43,907 bases of DNA from an uncultured Alphaproteobacteria bacterium (GTDB lineage: Bacteria; Pseudomonadota; Alphaproteobacteria; Rs-D84), in NCBI GenBank assembly GCA_944389235.1, contig CALXLO010000007.1, positions 1 through 43,907 of the forward strand. Direction: 5' to 3'. Positions 33,268 to 42,514 of the stretch are shown here, piece after piece. The translations under genes and the position numbers were made by a program. Numbering within the stretch: position 1 is the stretch's first letter; the number at the start of each line of letters is the position of its first letter. The notes under the pieces were generated by a model, which saw nothing but the letters and a program-made list of their open reading frames with translations, searched no databases and had not been told where the DNA came from.

Positions 33268-34182
33268 TTAAATACTGTCTGCGTTTATCCAGCGACCGTT
33301 TCTTAACAGACCCGGTGCCATGCCTTCATTGCTGCGCAGGGCATCAATAACACTGCGTGCCTGGGATGCATCCAGATTGATTATACGAACTTTGAACATG
33401 TCGCCTTCTTGGATAACGACCGCATCACCATATTTTTTCATTCTGGCCGCCAGTGCATCTGCACTATCTTGGGCATAGAACGCCGCCAACTGTACACTGT
33501 ATTCACCAGCAGTAATCACCGGGGCGGTTGCCGTGGCATCTGGTGCCGTTGTTGTTGTAACAACTGTTGTCGTTGTTGTTTCCACAGGCTGAACAGTATG
33601 TGTTGTCTGGGTTGTAGTTGTTGCGCCAATTGTTGCATTTTTAACTGCAATAGATTCATCGGCTAATACTTGAACTTGGACTTTGGTTTGACCGTTCATC
33701 CCAATGCGTTGTGCCGCCGCCGGGGACAAGTCCATAATACGCGTATTTACAAATGGTCCACGGTTGTTTACACGAACGACCACAGATTGTCCATTATCCA
33801 GATTTGTAACACGTGCGATTGTTGGTAATGGCAATGTTTTACTGGTTGCGACCATTTGGTCCATATTAAAGACTTCGCCATTGCTGGTTTTTGTTCCGTT
33901 TAATTCAGATGGAATAATTCCGGCAATACCAGTTTGGTTATATGTTAAATCTTCTACGGGGATGTACTGGACATCTTCGACCTTGTACGCACTGCCGACA
34001 TAGTATTTTGGTGCCGGTGCCAACAGATATGTGTTATTCAGCGATTCATCAGTTGTTATCAGTGTTTCTTCGCCAAAACCGTCGGCCGCATAGCCGTTAA
34101 CGGTGCTGGTATCAGTTGTGCTAAGGTCTGTACAACCGGCCATAACCGCTGTCAGAACAGCCAAAGAAATTATTTTTTTCAT
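33268..34182 (-). CDS. rlpA: RlpA-like lipoprotein with DPBB and SPOR domains
   Basis: 304 residues. Lipoprotein signal KKIISLAVLTAVMAGC. The middle (about 80-185) is a double-psi beta-barrel with TKTSNGEVFNMDQMVATSKTLPLPTIARVTNL and RVNNRGPFVNTRIMDLSPAAA, the lytic transglycosylase region of RlpA. A Thr-rich linker (about 195-225) leads to a C-terminal SPOR domain (about 228-300) that binds denuded septal glycan. The role is peptidoglycan remodelling at division. The ATG at 34182 follows AAGGAG that lies in the arm of an 8-bp hairpin. It is downstream of murJ on the same strand. Confidence 0.85.
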   Translation of the reverse strand: MKKIISLAVLTAVMAGCTDLSTTDTSTVNGYAADGFGEETLITTDESLNNTYLLAPAPKYYVGSAYKVEDVQYIPVEDLTYNQTGIAGIIPSELNGTKTSNGEVFNMDQMVATSKTLPLPTIARVTNLDNGQSVVVRVNNRGPFVNTRIMDLSPAAAQRIGMNGQTKVQVQVLADESIAVKNATIGATTTTQTTHTVQPVETTTTTVVTTTTAPDATATAPVITAGEYSVQLAAFYAQDSADALAARMKKYGDAVVIQEGDMFKVRIINLDASQARSVIDALRSNEGMAPGLLRNGRWINADSI

Positions 34183-34191
34183 TATGGGACT

Positions 34192-34211
34192 CCTTACATT
34201 CTTATGTAAGG
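34192..34211 (-). promoter_or_regulatory. hairpin holding the rlpA ribosome binding site
   Basis: CCTTACAT and ATGTAAGG form an 8-bp stem with an AAGA loop on the minus strand. The second arm supplies the AAGG of AAGGAG, so folding would partly hide the site. No T run follows. Confidence 0.5.
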
Positions 34212-34242
34212 ATTCTATCATATAAAAAGTCTGCTTTCAACT

Positions 34243-35712
34243 TTATTTTGACTCTATTTTTTTATTTATCAGGTATGCAAGTGGTAAATATATAACCGCA
34301 AAACCGCCAATTGTAAACAGCATTGCAAACAGGCTGTTAACAGGCACCATCCATAATACCGCCCCCATTGCCACCGCCAATATGATAAACGCAATAATTG
34401 CATATATTGTGCGGCGTTCTGTGTGTATTAAACCGCGGCGGCGACATGCGCGTCCCAACAGATAGTTTTTCAAATAACCACTGACCACAACGCCAATTGG
34501 TATCGCCAAGTATCCAACAAAATGAAATGCCCCCAGATAGATTGCAATTGCCACAATTAATGAAATTATGCTGGTTTTAACGGGGGTACGAACATCTTGA
34601 CTGGCGTACAGGGTACGGCTGTATATCTGGCTTATCATCATCGCAGGCAGGGCAAAGACCTGAATCATCATTGCTAATGCGACTGCGTGGGTTGATTCGT
34701 GTGTCCATGCGCCATATTCAAACAAGTACTGGATTATTGGTTCCGCCATTACAAACAGACCAACAACACATGGAACAATCAACATCATCGATTGACGCAT
34801 AGATGAATTTTGCTGAATATAAACACTGCGCATGTTTTTTTCAGCCATTGCGTTTGATATAGACGACATCAGCACTGTCCCAACCGACAGACCAATCAAT
34901 GCAAATGGAAACTGAATCATTCGGTCCGAATAATACAGCCATGATACTGCGCCACTTTGGAAACTGGCAACCAGGGTGCCAACAATGATTGTAATTTGAT
35001 AAAAACCATTCCCAACGATACTGATACCCAGTCGCTTGAACATGCTTTTTATCGCTGGGGTCCACCGTGGTACAATTAATCGCAATCCAAAATGCTTACT
35101 GCGAATCCTGTGCCACAAGATTGCAAATTGGATAACGCCAGACAAAACAACTGTAAATGCCATGATATACAGCACTGTTGTCGGTGCAAAAAACGCCGCC
35201 AGCAACATTGCGCATATCAGCATTACATTTAACAGCACGGGCATAAACGCGACCAGCATAAATCGTGAAAACGCGTTTAATATTGCCGATAAAAATGCCG
35301 ACCCACATATAAATATGACATACCAGAACATTATTCTGGAAATTGTGGTGGTTAATTCAATTTTGCCGGGCTCATCGGCAAATCCTGGGGCCAAAATCCA
35401 TACAATCAGCGGCATAAAGATTTCAAATAAAATTGTTATGCCCAGCAATGCCACCATTAACCATGAAAATACATTTTTGGCAAAATTTTCATCTTTATTT
35501 TTGCTGGTATACATCGGGATAAAGATAGAAGATAATGCACCTTCGCCCAGCAAGTCGCGAAACAGATTCGGTAATTTGAACGATGCCAAGAATATATCAG
35601 ACAATCGTCCTGCGCCAAAAACATGCGCAACCATTAAATCGCGCAAGAACCCGAACAGGCGGCTGATTCCTGTCATAACACCAACGCCGAAAATATGTTT
35701 GCCTAGTCTCAT
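34243..35712 (-). CDS. murJ: lipid II flippase MurJ
   Basis: 489-residue integral membrane protein of the MOP superfamily that moves lipid II across the inner membrane. About 13-14 hydrophobic segments are visible, with the typical N-terminus GVMTGISRLFGFLRDLMVAHVFGAG, LPNLFRDLLGEGALSSIFIP and conserved charged loops. The start is ATG at 35712, not GTG at 35730: TATAAT (35725-35720) ends exactly 7 bases before it, and MRLGKHIFG is a usual start. The gene lies next to rlpA, and divergent bamD shares the promoter core. Confidence 0.92.
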   Translation of the reverse strand: MRLGKHIFGVGVMTGISRLFGFLRDLMVAHVFGAGRLSDIFLASFKLPNLFRDLLGEGALSSIFIPMYTSKNKDENFAKNVFSWLMVALLGITILFEIFMPLIVWILAPGFADEPGKIELTTTISRIMFWYVIFICGSAFLSAILNAFSRFMLVAFMPVLLNVMLICAMLLAAFFAPTTVLYIMAFTVVLSGVIQFAILWHRIRSKHFGLRLIVPRWTPAIKSMFKRLGISIVGNGFYQITIIVGTLVASFQSGAVSWLYYSDRMIQFPFALIGLSVGTVLMSSISNAMAEKNMRSVYIQQNSSMRQSMMLIVPCVVGLFVMAEPIIQYLFEYGAWTHESTHAVALAMMIQVFALPAMMISQIYSRTLYASQDVRTPVKTSIISLIVAIAIYLGAFHFVGYLAIPIGVVVSGYLKNYLLGRACRRRGLIHTERRTIYAIIAFIILAVAMGAVLWMVPVNSLFAMLFTIGGFAVIYLPLAYLINKKIESK

Positions 35713-35749
35713 GGTTTGGATTATACTCACGAATATAAAATAAAATCAA
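35699..35749. promoter_or_regulatory. overlapping divergent promoters of murJ and bamD
   Basis: Rightward: TTGCCT (35699-35704), 17 bases, TATACT (35722-35727), then a leader with GCAGGA before bamD. Leftward: TTGATT (35749-35744), 18 bases, TATAAT (35725-35720), then the leaderless murJ ATG. The two -10 boxes overlap by four bases. Confidence 0.6.
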
Positions 35750-35758
35750 GGCAGGAAT

Positions 35759-36523
35759 ATGTACATAAAAAAATTTTTAATATTAATTGCGACAACTGCG
35801 CTGGCGGCGTGTGCTGGGACAGATAATGAAATCGTCCCCCAGCGACCGTTAAACGAAATTTATAAAAATGCGTATGCTGAATTTAATGATGAAAACTATG
35901 AAACAGCCGCATCAGAATTTTTACAGGCCGAAAATCAATATCCATCCAGCCAATGGGCCGCAGATGCGTTGGTTATGGCGGCGTATTCACAATATATGGA
36001 TGGTGATTTTGCCGGTGCAATTTTGACAGCGGACAGATTTATGCGGTTTCATCCTGGTCATCGTGATGTGCCATATATGTTATATCTGCGCGGCATGTGC
36101 TATTATCGCCAGGTCAGCGATGTTCGTCGCGAACCGGGTATGTCGGCGTATGCACTGCAACAGTTCCAGCAACTGGTTGACCGATTCCCGAAATCTGAAT
36201 ACGCTAAAAACGCAGAAAACAAGATTTTAATATTAAAAAATTATATCGCAGGCAAGGTTATGTATTCTGCACGGGCAGACATGGCGCGCGAAAATTGGCC
36301 CAGTGCGATTTCACGCTTGCAATCTGTTTTAACAGATGCCCAAGACACCGTCATGACACCCGAGGCATTATATCGCCTGACGGAATGTTATACGGCAATT
36401 GGTTTGCCAGAACAAGCGTATGGATATGCAGAAATGTTGCGCTTGAATTTTCCGGATAACGAATGGTCAAAAAAACTTGATGCACGCCCGTCGGACTTTG
36501 AATCTGGTAAACAAGCAAATTAA
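35759..36523 (+). CDS. bamD: outer-membrane assembly lipoprotein BamD
   Basis: 254 residues. Lipoprotein signal KKFLILIATTALAAC. The rest is TPR-like helices of the YfiO/BamD type: RPLNEIYKNAYAEFNDENYETAASEFLQAENQYPSSQWAADALVM, DRFMRFHPGHRDVPYMLYLRGMCYY, and more. BamD is an essential part of the BAM complex that inserts the barrel proteins seen in this window. GCAGGA precedes the ATG. The stop is 4 bases from the convergent dcd stop, with no terminator between. Confidence 0.9.
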   Translation: MYIKKFLILIATTALAACAGTDNEIVPQRPLNEIYKNAYAEFNDENYETAASEFLQAENQYPSSQWAADALVMAAYSQYMDGDFAGAILTADRFMRFHPGHRDVPYMLYLRGMCYYRQVSDVRREPGMSAYALQQFQQLVDRFPKSEYAKNAENKILILKNYIAGKVMYSARADMARENWPSAISRLQSVLTDAQDTVMTPEALYRLTECYTAIGLPEQAYGYAEMLRLNFPDNEWSKKLDARPSDFESGKQAN

Positions 36524-36527
36524 TTAA

Positions 36528-37247
36528 TTATCTTTGCCGGTTGCGTATTTCTTCTATGGGGATTATTGCGGCTGGTGTTGGCCCCATTTGACCGTTATAA
36601 TGACTGGCGCGGTTTTCGTTATACGGTTTGCGCGCGCCGGTAAATTCTTCGTAATAAATTTGACCTATGCGCATATCAGGATACACAACTGTGGGATATA
36701 AAACCTTGATTTCCAGTGTCCATTGCCCACAAAAGCCGTCGTCGCCACGGCCGGCTGTATGATGATTCAATATAAAATTGCGTCCGACTGATGATTTGCC
36801 ATCTATATATGGAAACAAATTATATGTTTCTGTGTATTCAACTGTATGCCCCAGATAACCAATGTCTGGGGATAAAATCAACCCGTCGCGCGGTATTTCA
36901 ATATCTGTTGTTTTATGTGATTCTGAATCACACGGATCCAGCAAGAATCTTGGGTTGCGTGGGTCATATTTTTCTGGGTATTTACGATATTCTAAATACG
37001 CACTGTAATCCCAAAACCAATCACGCATAGAATATATGCGCCCGCGGTGATATTCTATTGCAGGCAGCATTCCATACGGTAAAGTTTTTGTATAAATCTT
37101 TAATTGATTCCCCAGATGTAAATCATAACTGTTGCTGCCCATGCATTGATTATCAAAAGGTGTTATTATTATATCTGGTTTTGCGCCGGGATTATTTGGG
37201 TTTTCTTGGCGCATGCGTCGTAGTATTTCTGGACCTGTCAGTTGCAT
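36528..37247 (-). CDS. dcd: dCTP deaminase (Dcd/dUTPase fold)
   Basis: 239 residues. The trimeric dUTPase-like signature is GKSSVGRNFILNHHTAGRGDDGFCGQWTLEI, and MRIGQIYYEEF is also typical. Dcd converts dCTP to dUTP to supply thymidylate synthesis. It is longer than the usual 190-residue enzyme because of an insert near 60-115 (IEYHRGRIYSMRDWFWDY...). I chose the ATG at 37247 with AAGG 9 bases upstream, since the protein then starts like the family. Confidence 0.85.
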   Translation of the reverse strand: MQLTGPEILRRMRQENPNNPGAKPDIIITPFDNQCMGSNSYDLHLGNQLKIYTKTLPYGMLPAIEYHRGRIYSMRDWFWDYSAYLEYRKYPEKYDPRNPRFLLDPCDSESHKTTDIEIPRDGLILSPDIGYLGHTVEYTETYNLFPYIDGKSSVGRNFILNHHTAGRGDDGFCGQWTLEIKVLYPTVVYPDMRIGQIYYEEFTGARKPYNENRASHYNGQMGPTPAAIIPIEEIRNRQR

Positions 37248-37352
37248 TATATTATGCCTTGTGGTTGACTCTCTTGGGGTAAACTGTACAATGTTGATAC
37301 AGATTTGCAAGATTTTTATTCACTTTTGCATTTGGTGTGCTATTGTTGTGGC

Positions 37353-38246
37353 ATGGAAAAAACATATTCTGGTTTTGTGGCCATCGTTGGCCCGACGAAT
37401 GCTGGTAAAAGCACCCTGATTAATCAAATTATGGGGCGCAAAGTGTCTATTGTTTCGCACAAAGTGCAAACGACACGAACAAACCTGCGTGCAATTAAAA
37501 TGGTGGGCAATCGACAATTAATATTTGTCGATACACCTGGCATTTTTCGACCGGCGCGTCGGCTAGACAGGGCGATGGTTGGTGCGGCGATGGATGCAAC
37601 CGGGGACGCAGATGCGGTTTTGTTGGTAATTGATGCACAAAAGGGTATAACCGATACAGTGTGTGGATTGGTTGAAAAAATACGCGACCACAAAAACCTG
37701 TTTGTTGCATTGAACAAGGTTGATGCAGTATCTAAACCGGCGTTATTGCCGATAACTGCCGAAATAAATGAATTGGCGCACCCGCGTGATATATTTATGA
37801 TTTCTGCGCTGAAAAACGATGGGGTGGATGAAATGTTGCGTGCGCTGGCAACTGTTATGCCGGCGGGACCATATTTGTTTGACCCGCATGATTCGACAGA
37901 TGTGCCAGATAATTTATATCTGGCGGAATTAACGCGTGAAAAGATTTATAAATATATTCACCAAGAATTGCCATATCACATTAATGTAATGACTGAACGG
38001 GTGGATGTTGATAACGATGGTGTCTTGGACATATATCAAAAAATCGCTGTTCAAAATGAAGCCCATAAAAAGATAATAATCGGACGGGGCGGGACGCAAT
38101 TAAAGAAAATCGGTACCGCTGCCCGACATGATATACAAAATCAATGGGGTGTAAATGCGCGCCTGCATTTATTTGTGCGTGTTGAACCAAATTGGGAAGA
38201 TGTTGCTGAAAATTATATTGACCAAGGATTAGAGTTTAAGAAATGA
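37353..38246 (+). CDS. era: GTPase Era
   Basis: 297 residues, essential for 16S rRNA 3'-end maturation and 30S assembly. G1 is GPTNAGKST, G3 DTPG and G4 NKVD, followed by a C-terminal KH domain with GRGGTQLKKIG. Length agrees with E. coli Era (301). The start follows TGCTATTGT (extended -10) by 6 bases with no ribosome binding site, so it is another probable leaderless start. It overlaps the next lipoprotein gene by 4 bases (ATGA). Confidence 0.95.
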   Translation: MEKTYSGFVAIVGPTNAGKSTLINQIMGRKVSIVSHKVQTTRTNLRAIKMVGNRQLIFVDTPGIFRPARRLDRAMVGAAMDATGDADAVLLVIDAQKGITDTVCGLVEKIRDHKNLFVALNKVDAVSKPALLPITAEINELAHPRDIFMISALKNDGVDEMLRALATVMPAGPYLFDPHDSTDVPDNLYLAELTREKIYKYIHQELPYHINVMTERVDVDNDGVLDIYQKIAVQNEAHKKIIIGRGGTQLKKIGTAARHDIQNQWGVNARLHLFVRVEPNWEDVAENYIDQGLEFKK

Positions 38247-38629
38247 AAATAAAATATAAAATTATGATGACGGCGTTATGTACAATACCTGTGATATCCG
38301 GATGCAATACAGAACATAGTTATATAGTTATCAGTAAAAAAAATAATCGTATCGTGTTATCTGATACAGAGTCTGTTGAAAAGCCTTTACATTTTATGAA
38401 TTTTAACAATATATGTGATGGTATGGAATATTATAAATACATTGATATTGGCGATACATTGTTGATGACGCGAAAATTGCCGGTCAAGAGTAAATTTATA
38501 AAACATTATGTTTGGACCAGAAATGGTAATATGCCGCGCGTATCTAAAATTAATGGGCAAACATTAAATATTATACAAAAAACGGCTATGCGCGACAGTT
38601 TAATGCGTGAAATACAAAAGATAAAATAA
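38243..38629 (+). CDS. small lipoprotein between era and queA
   Basis: 128 residues, unrecognised. Lipoprotein signal KIKYKIMMTALCTIPVISGC. The mature part is basic with no cysteine pairs. It overlaps the era stop and ends 2 bases before queA, so it is in the same transcript, but its content is unrelated to RNA modification and it may be a lineage-specific insertion. Confidence 0.7.
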   Translation: MKIKYKIMMTALCTIPVISGCNTEHSYIVISKKNNRIVLSDTESVEKPLHFMNFNNICDGMEYYKYIDIGDTLLMTRKLPVKSKFIKHYVWTRNGNMPRVSKINGQTLNIIQKTAMRDSLMREIQKIK

Positions 38630-38631
38630 CA

Positions 38632-39681
38632 ATGCTGCACACATCTGATTTTGATTTTGAATTGCCAACAGAATTAATTGCGTCGCACCCACTGCAACAA
38701 CGCGATGCATCACGCATGTTGGTGGTAAATGGGAATACTTTGTCCGATAAGCATATTCGGGATTTCGTGGACTATTTACAGCCCGGTGATGTTGTTGTGT
38801 TTAATAATTCGCGCGTAATTCCGGCGCGATTTGATGCAACTGATTCACACGGCGCATTGCACGAAATCACATTGCATACCGCAGAAAATGACAAGGTCTG
38901 GTGGGGGCTGTGTAAAAAGTTTAATAAAATACCAATTGGTGAAATATTAACATTAACCGATGGCACAACTGCGCGCGTATTAAATAAAAACGACGACAGC
39001 GGTTTGGAATTGGAATTTAATTGTGATAATGTTTTTGCGGTGCTGGATTCTGTCGGCAAAATGCCATTGCCACCATATATGAAGCGCGATGCAGAAGTCG
39101 CTGACCGTGAACGCTATCAAACAGTATATGCGGACCCATTGGGGTCAATGGCGGCACCAACTGCCGGTTTGCACTTTACGCCAGAACTGATGGATGCAAT
39201 TACACAGCGTGGTGCAAAAATTGTAAAGATAACTTTGCATGTCGGTGCAGGTACTTGGATGCCGGTAAAGACAGAAAACTTGAACGAACATAAAATGCAC
39301 AGTGAATGGTGCTGTATCACACCCGAGCAGGCCGATATAATAAACGCTGCTAAACGCGTAATTGCGGTTGGAACAACATCTATGCGTACATTGGAAAGTG
39401 CGGCAACAGACAACAGCATGTTGTCGCCAGATGCGCGTGCGTCGCGTGTTGTGCCGATTTGTCGTAATACGGATATTTTTATAACACCGGGGTATAAATT
39501 TCGTGCGGTTGATGTATTGCTGACGAACTTTCATTTACCAAAATCAACGCTGTTTATGTTGGTATCGGCATTTGCGGGACTGGATGAAATGAAAACTGCA
39601 TACGCGCATGCGGTGGCGGAAAAATACAGATTCTTTTCGTATGGTGATTGTTGCCTGTTATTCAAAAAGGAGAATGCGTAA
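38632..39681 (+). CDS. queA: tRNA preQ1(34) ribosyltransferase-isomerase QueA
   Basis: 349 residues. QueA transfers the ribosyl part of AdoMet to preQ1 in tRNA to give epoxyqueuosine. Motifs are DFDFELPTELIASHPLQQRDASRMLV at the start, VFNNSRVIPAR, and PTAGLHFTPELMDA. Length matches the family. It starts 2 bases after the previous stop without a clear ribosome binding site, so translation is coupled. It overlaps tgt by 1 base (TAATG). Confidence 0.95.
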   Translation: MLHTSDFDFELPTELIASHPLQQRDASRMLVVNGNTLSDKHIRDFVDYLQPGDVVVFNNSRVIPARFDATDSHGALHEITLHTAENDKVWWGLCKKFNKIPIGEILTLTDGTTARVLNKNDDSGLELEFNCDNVFAVLDSVGKMPLPPYMKRDAEVADRERYQTVYADPLGSMAAPTAGLHFTPELMDAITQRGAKIVKITLHVGAGTWMPVKTENLNEHKMHSEWCCITPEQADIINAAKRVIAVGTTSMRTLESAATDNSMLSPDARASRVVPICRNTDIFITPGYKFRAVDVLLTNFHLPKSTLFMLVSAFAGLDEMKTAYAHAVAEKYRFFSYGDCCLLFKKENA

Positions 39682-40793
39682 TGTCATTAAAGTTTACATT
39701 ATTGGCAACAGATGGGGGCGCGCGTCGCGGTATGGTGGAAACAGCGCATGGCACATTTCAAACACCTGCGTTTATGGCGGTGGGCACAGCTGCCACGGTC
39801 AAGGCATTGACCATGGATATGGTTGCTGCAACTGGGACCGAAGTTATATTGGGTAATACTTATCATCTGATGATGCGTCCTGGGGGGGATTTGGTCGAGA
39901 AAATGGGCGGCTTGCATAAATTCAGTGGCTGGCATGGTCCGATATTAACCGACAGTGGCGGGTTTCAGGTTATGTCATTGTCTAATTTAGTAAAAATGCG
40001 TGAAGATGGTGTTGAATTTACATCGCATATTGATGGCGGGGTAAAGCATTTCTTGCGCCCCGAAGATTCTGTACACATTCAACATCAACTGGATTCAAAT
40101 ATAACGATGGCATTGGATGAATGTTTGCATTTGCCTGCGCCGCGTGAACGCGTTGAAAAAAATGTTGATATGGTTGCACGCTGGGCACGCCGCAGTCGCG
40201 ATGCGTTTATTGACCGTTCGGGTTATGGTATATTCGGTATTGTCCAAGGAGCAGATTTCCCGGACCTGCGTAAAAAATCGGCTAAACAATTAACAGATAT
40301 TGGGTTTGATGGGTATGCGGTCGGCGGTTTGGCGGTCGGCGAACCCCAAGAAGTTATGTTTGATATGATTGCGATAACAACGCCATTATTGCCAACCGAT
40401 AAGCCGCGATATTTAATGGGCGTTGGAACACCACTGGATATATTAGGGGCGGTTGAACGCGGAATTGATATGTTTGATTGTGTTATGCCGACGCGTGCCG
40501 GTCGCACTGCCCAGGCGTTTACCAGGCTTGGCACATTGAATATGAAAAATGCGCGTTTTCGTGATGATGCGTCGCCAATTGATGATAAATGCGGATGTCC
40601 AGCGTGCAAATTATCACGCGCATATATACATCATTTAATCAAGTGCAATGAAATACTGGGGGCAACATTGTTGACGCAGCATAATTTGTGGTTCTACCAA
40701 GATTTAATGCGTGATATTCGTTTGTCCATAGAAACAGGATGCTTTGCACAATTCAAACAAGATTTTATTGCAAAATATACAGGTGAAGAATAA
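39681..40793 (+). CDS. tgt: queuine tRNA-ribosyltransferase Tgt
   Basis: 370 residues. Tgt exchanges G34 for preQ1 in GUN tRNAs (Asp, Asn, His, Tyr), so it acts just before QueA and on the tRNA-Asn of this window. Motifs are ILTDSGGFQVMSL, GIVQGADFPDLR, the nucleophile region FDCVMPTRAGRTAQAFT and zinc-site CGCPACKLSRAYIHHL. AAGGAG lies 8 bases before the chosen ATG. The stop overlaps the next ATG by 1 base. Confidence 0.96.
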   Translation: MSLKFTLLATDGGARRGMVETAHGTFQTPAFMAVGTAATVKALTMDMVAATGTEVILGNTYHLMMRPGGDLVEKMGGLHKFSGWHGPILTDSGGFQVMSLSNLVKMREDGVEFTSHIDGGVKHFLRPEDSVHIQHQLDSNITMALDECLHLPAPRERVEKNVDMVARWARRSRDAFIDRSGYGIFGIVQGADFPDLRKKSAKQLTDIGFDGYAVGGLAVGEPQEVMFDMIAITTPLLPTDKPRYLMGVGTPLDILGAVERGIDMFDCVMPTRAGRTAQAFTRLGTLNMKNARFRDDASPIDDKCGCPACKLSRAYIHHLIKCNEILGATLLTQHNLWFYQDLMRDIRLSIETGCFAQFKQDFIAKYTGEE

Positions 40794-41113
40794 TGAACGA
40801 TATTAAAATTAATAATATTCCCGGTGCACCAAAATTAGTATTAAGTGCAAATGATAAATTGTACCTGGCCACCGCGACAAAATCTGTGGACAAGTTGACA
40901 TTTGTTTACACATTGGCGTGTCTGCGTCGTGGCAATCGGTATGAATTGAATCCAACAACAGAAATTGCAACATTTGATAATGCGCATGATGCGATGATTT
41001 ATCATAAAGCGGTACAGCAGGTTATGGATTTTCAGCAAAAAATGGTTGGTCCCCAGAAAATCAAAGAAATCTTGACCGATGATATTTCGGCGTTTAATCA
41101 AAATGTGCGATAA
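40793..41113 (+). CDS. conserved-looking hypothetical protein after tgt
   Basis: 106 residues, no known domain seen. Mixed alpha/beta, with no signal peptide or membrane segment. It begins on the last base of the tgt stop codon, so it is translationally coupled to tgt. Confidence 0.65.
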   Translation: MNDIKINNIPGAPKLVLSANDKLYLATATKSVDKLTFVYTLACLRRGNRYELNPTTEIATFDNAHDAMIYHKAVQQVMDFQQKMVGPQKIKEILTDDISAFNQNVR

Positions 41114-41173
41114 AATCAGTTGAAATAAATTCCTGGATTTTATAAAACTGAAATTATAACCAAGGAGGTTCCT

Positions 41174-42205
41174 ATGCCCAGAAAGAAAAAAGAAGTTGCT
41201 GTTATTGACCAAGGCGGTGCAAAAACAGTCAAGAAAAAGAAATCATTTATTACGCGTGTAAAAATTATATTCGCGGTTGTATCGGTCGTATGGATTGCAG
41301 CGGTTATATCTGTGCCGTTATGGGTCAAGAATACTTATTCCCAGCCGATAAAAAAATCAATTGTTGTATCAATGTTTTTTGACTTGCAACGAAATATAGT
41401 TGAACAATATGAACGGTTGCTGGACGGTATCAAGGGTGCCATTAACCTGCAAGAACCGGTTGCGTTTGCTGTGGACAAGGTTCGTATGGTTGGCGATGCG
41501 GTCGATGTTGTAACAGATACCACAGCCAAGGCCAAAGATGTAACCGCAGATGCCAGTGCTGCCACAGAAAAAGTCAGTGAAACGACCGAAAAGGTTGGCA
41601 AGTTGGCGGGCTTGGCAAATATGTTTGGTATTGATACCAGTGGTGTGAATAAAGCATTGGACGAAGTTAACCAGGGTGTAGACCAAGTAAATGCTGGTAT
41701 TGACAAGGCAAACGAAACAATTGCCCAGGTGGATAATACTGCCGAAATGGTAAACCAAAAACTGGATGAAATAGAATCACAGTTAACCAGCGCGTTGCAG
41801 ATTCAAATAGATGAAGTAATTGACGGTGTAATCAAATCGCAGTTAGATAAAAATACTGGTGGTTTGGGAACAACATTGTTAACTAACTATGGTATTGAAC
41901 ATGTGTATCCATGGCGGCCGTCGTCTTGGCCTGTTGCGACCCAGATTTATGATGATTTGGCGCAGTCAGATGTTGATGTTATTACAATTATAACAGATAC
42001 TGTTGATGACTATTTCAATTATGTCGCGTGGGGCTTGGTAATTGCAGTATGGGTTTTGGGGTTATGGATATGGCACGCCATGTTCAAAAAGACCAAGTCT
42101 GTTATTGCGCCGTTTATTGTATGTCCGCGGTGTGGTCATACATTTGCTGATAAACGGACAGCGTACGGATTTTTGCAAATATTCCAACCATGGAAATGGC
42201 TGTAA
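41174..42205 (+). CDS. inner-membrane coiled-coil protein with C-terminal zinc ribbon
   Basis: 343 residues. A basic N-terminus leads to a membrane helix (about 33-53), a long periplasmic coiled coil rich in V, D, K and T heptads (about 100-225), a second membrane helix (about 277-303), then a cytoplasmic CPRCGHTF zinc-ribbon-like end. The function is unknown; the shape suggests a spacer or sensor across the periplasm. It has the strongest ribosome binding site in the window (AAGGAGG). The 60 bases before it hold a possible weak promoter (TTGAAA, TATAAA). Confidence 0.7.
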   Translation: MPRKKKEVAVIDQGGAKTVKKKKSFITRVKIIFAVVSVVWIAAVISVPLWVKNTYSQPIKKSIVVSMFFDLQRNIVEQYERLLDGIKGAINLQEPVAFAVDKVRMVGDAVDVVTDTTAKAKDVTADASAATEKVSETTEKVGKLAGLANMFGIDTSGVNKALDEVNQGVDQVNAGIDKANETIAQVDNTAEMVNQKLDEIESQLTSALQIQIDEVIDGVIKSQLDKNTGGLGTTLLTNYGIEHVYPWRPSSWPVATQIYDDLAQSDVDVITIITDTVDDYFNYVAWGLVIAVWVLGLWIWHAMFKKTKSVIAPFIVCPRCGHTFADKRTAYGFLQIFQPWKWL

Positions 42206-42466
42206 ATGGTTTGGGAATCATGCAAAGTTTCTGGTGATAGTGTCGGCGCGCCTGTCAAAGTAAAAATGACAGGCGTGCGATATTTGTTGGTTGCGCTGGG
42301 GTTGCTGGTGGCATCTGGTGCATCGGTCGGTATAACATGCGCATTAAAAGACGCAAATGATTTGAAACGCCAAGAACTGGAAATACAAAAACAGCGTTTG
42401 GATTTAGCGCGTCGGCAATATACGCTGGATTCATTGCAATATATTGCGTCGCAGAAAACACGATAA
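42206..42466 (+). CDS. small membrane-anchored protein
   Basis: 86 residues, unrecognised. One membrane helix (about 25-47, VRYLLVALGLLVASGASVGI) is followed by a charged coiled-coil tail (LKRQELEIQKQRLDLARRQYTLDSLQ). It begins directly after the previous stop codon and so is coupled to it, which suggests a joint role. Confidence 0.6.
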   Translation: MVWESCKVSGDSVGAPVKVKMTGVRYLLVALGLLVASGASVGITCALKDANDLKRQELEIQKQRLDLARRQYTLDSLQYIASQKTR

Positions 42467-42474
42467 AAAATAAC

Positions 42475-42503
42475 TTGCAATATAGAAAAAGATATGTCAA
42501 AAT
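42475..42503 (+). promoter_or_regulatory. tRNA-Gly promoter
   Basis: TTGCAA (42475-42480), a 17-base spacer, and CAAAAT (42498-42503), 11 bases before the tRNA. Confidence 0.55.
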
Positions 42504-42514
42504 ACCTGCGCAGT

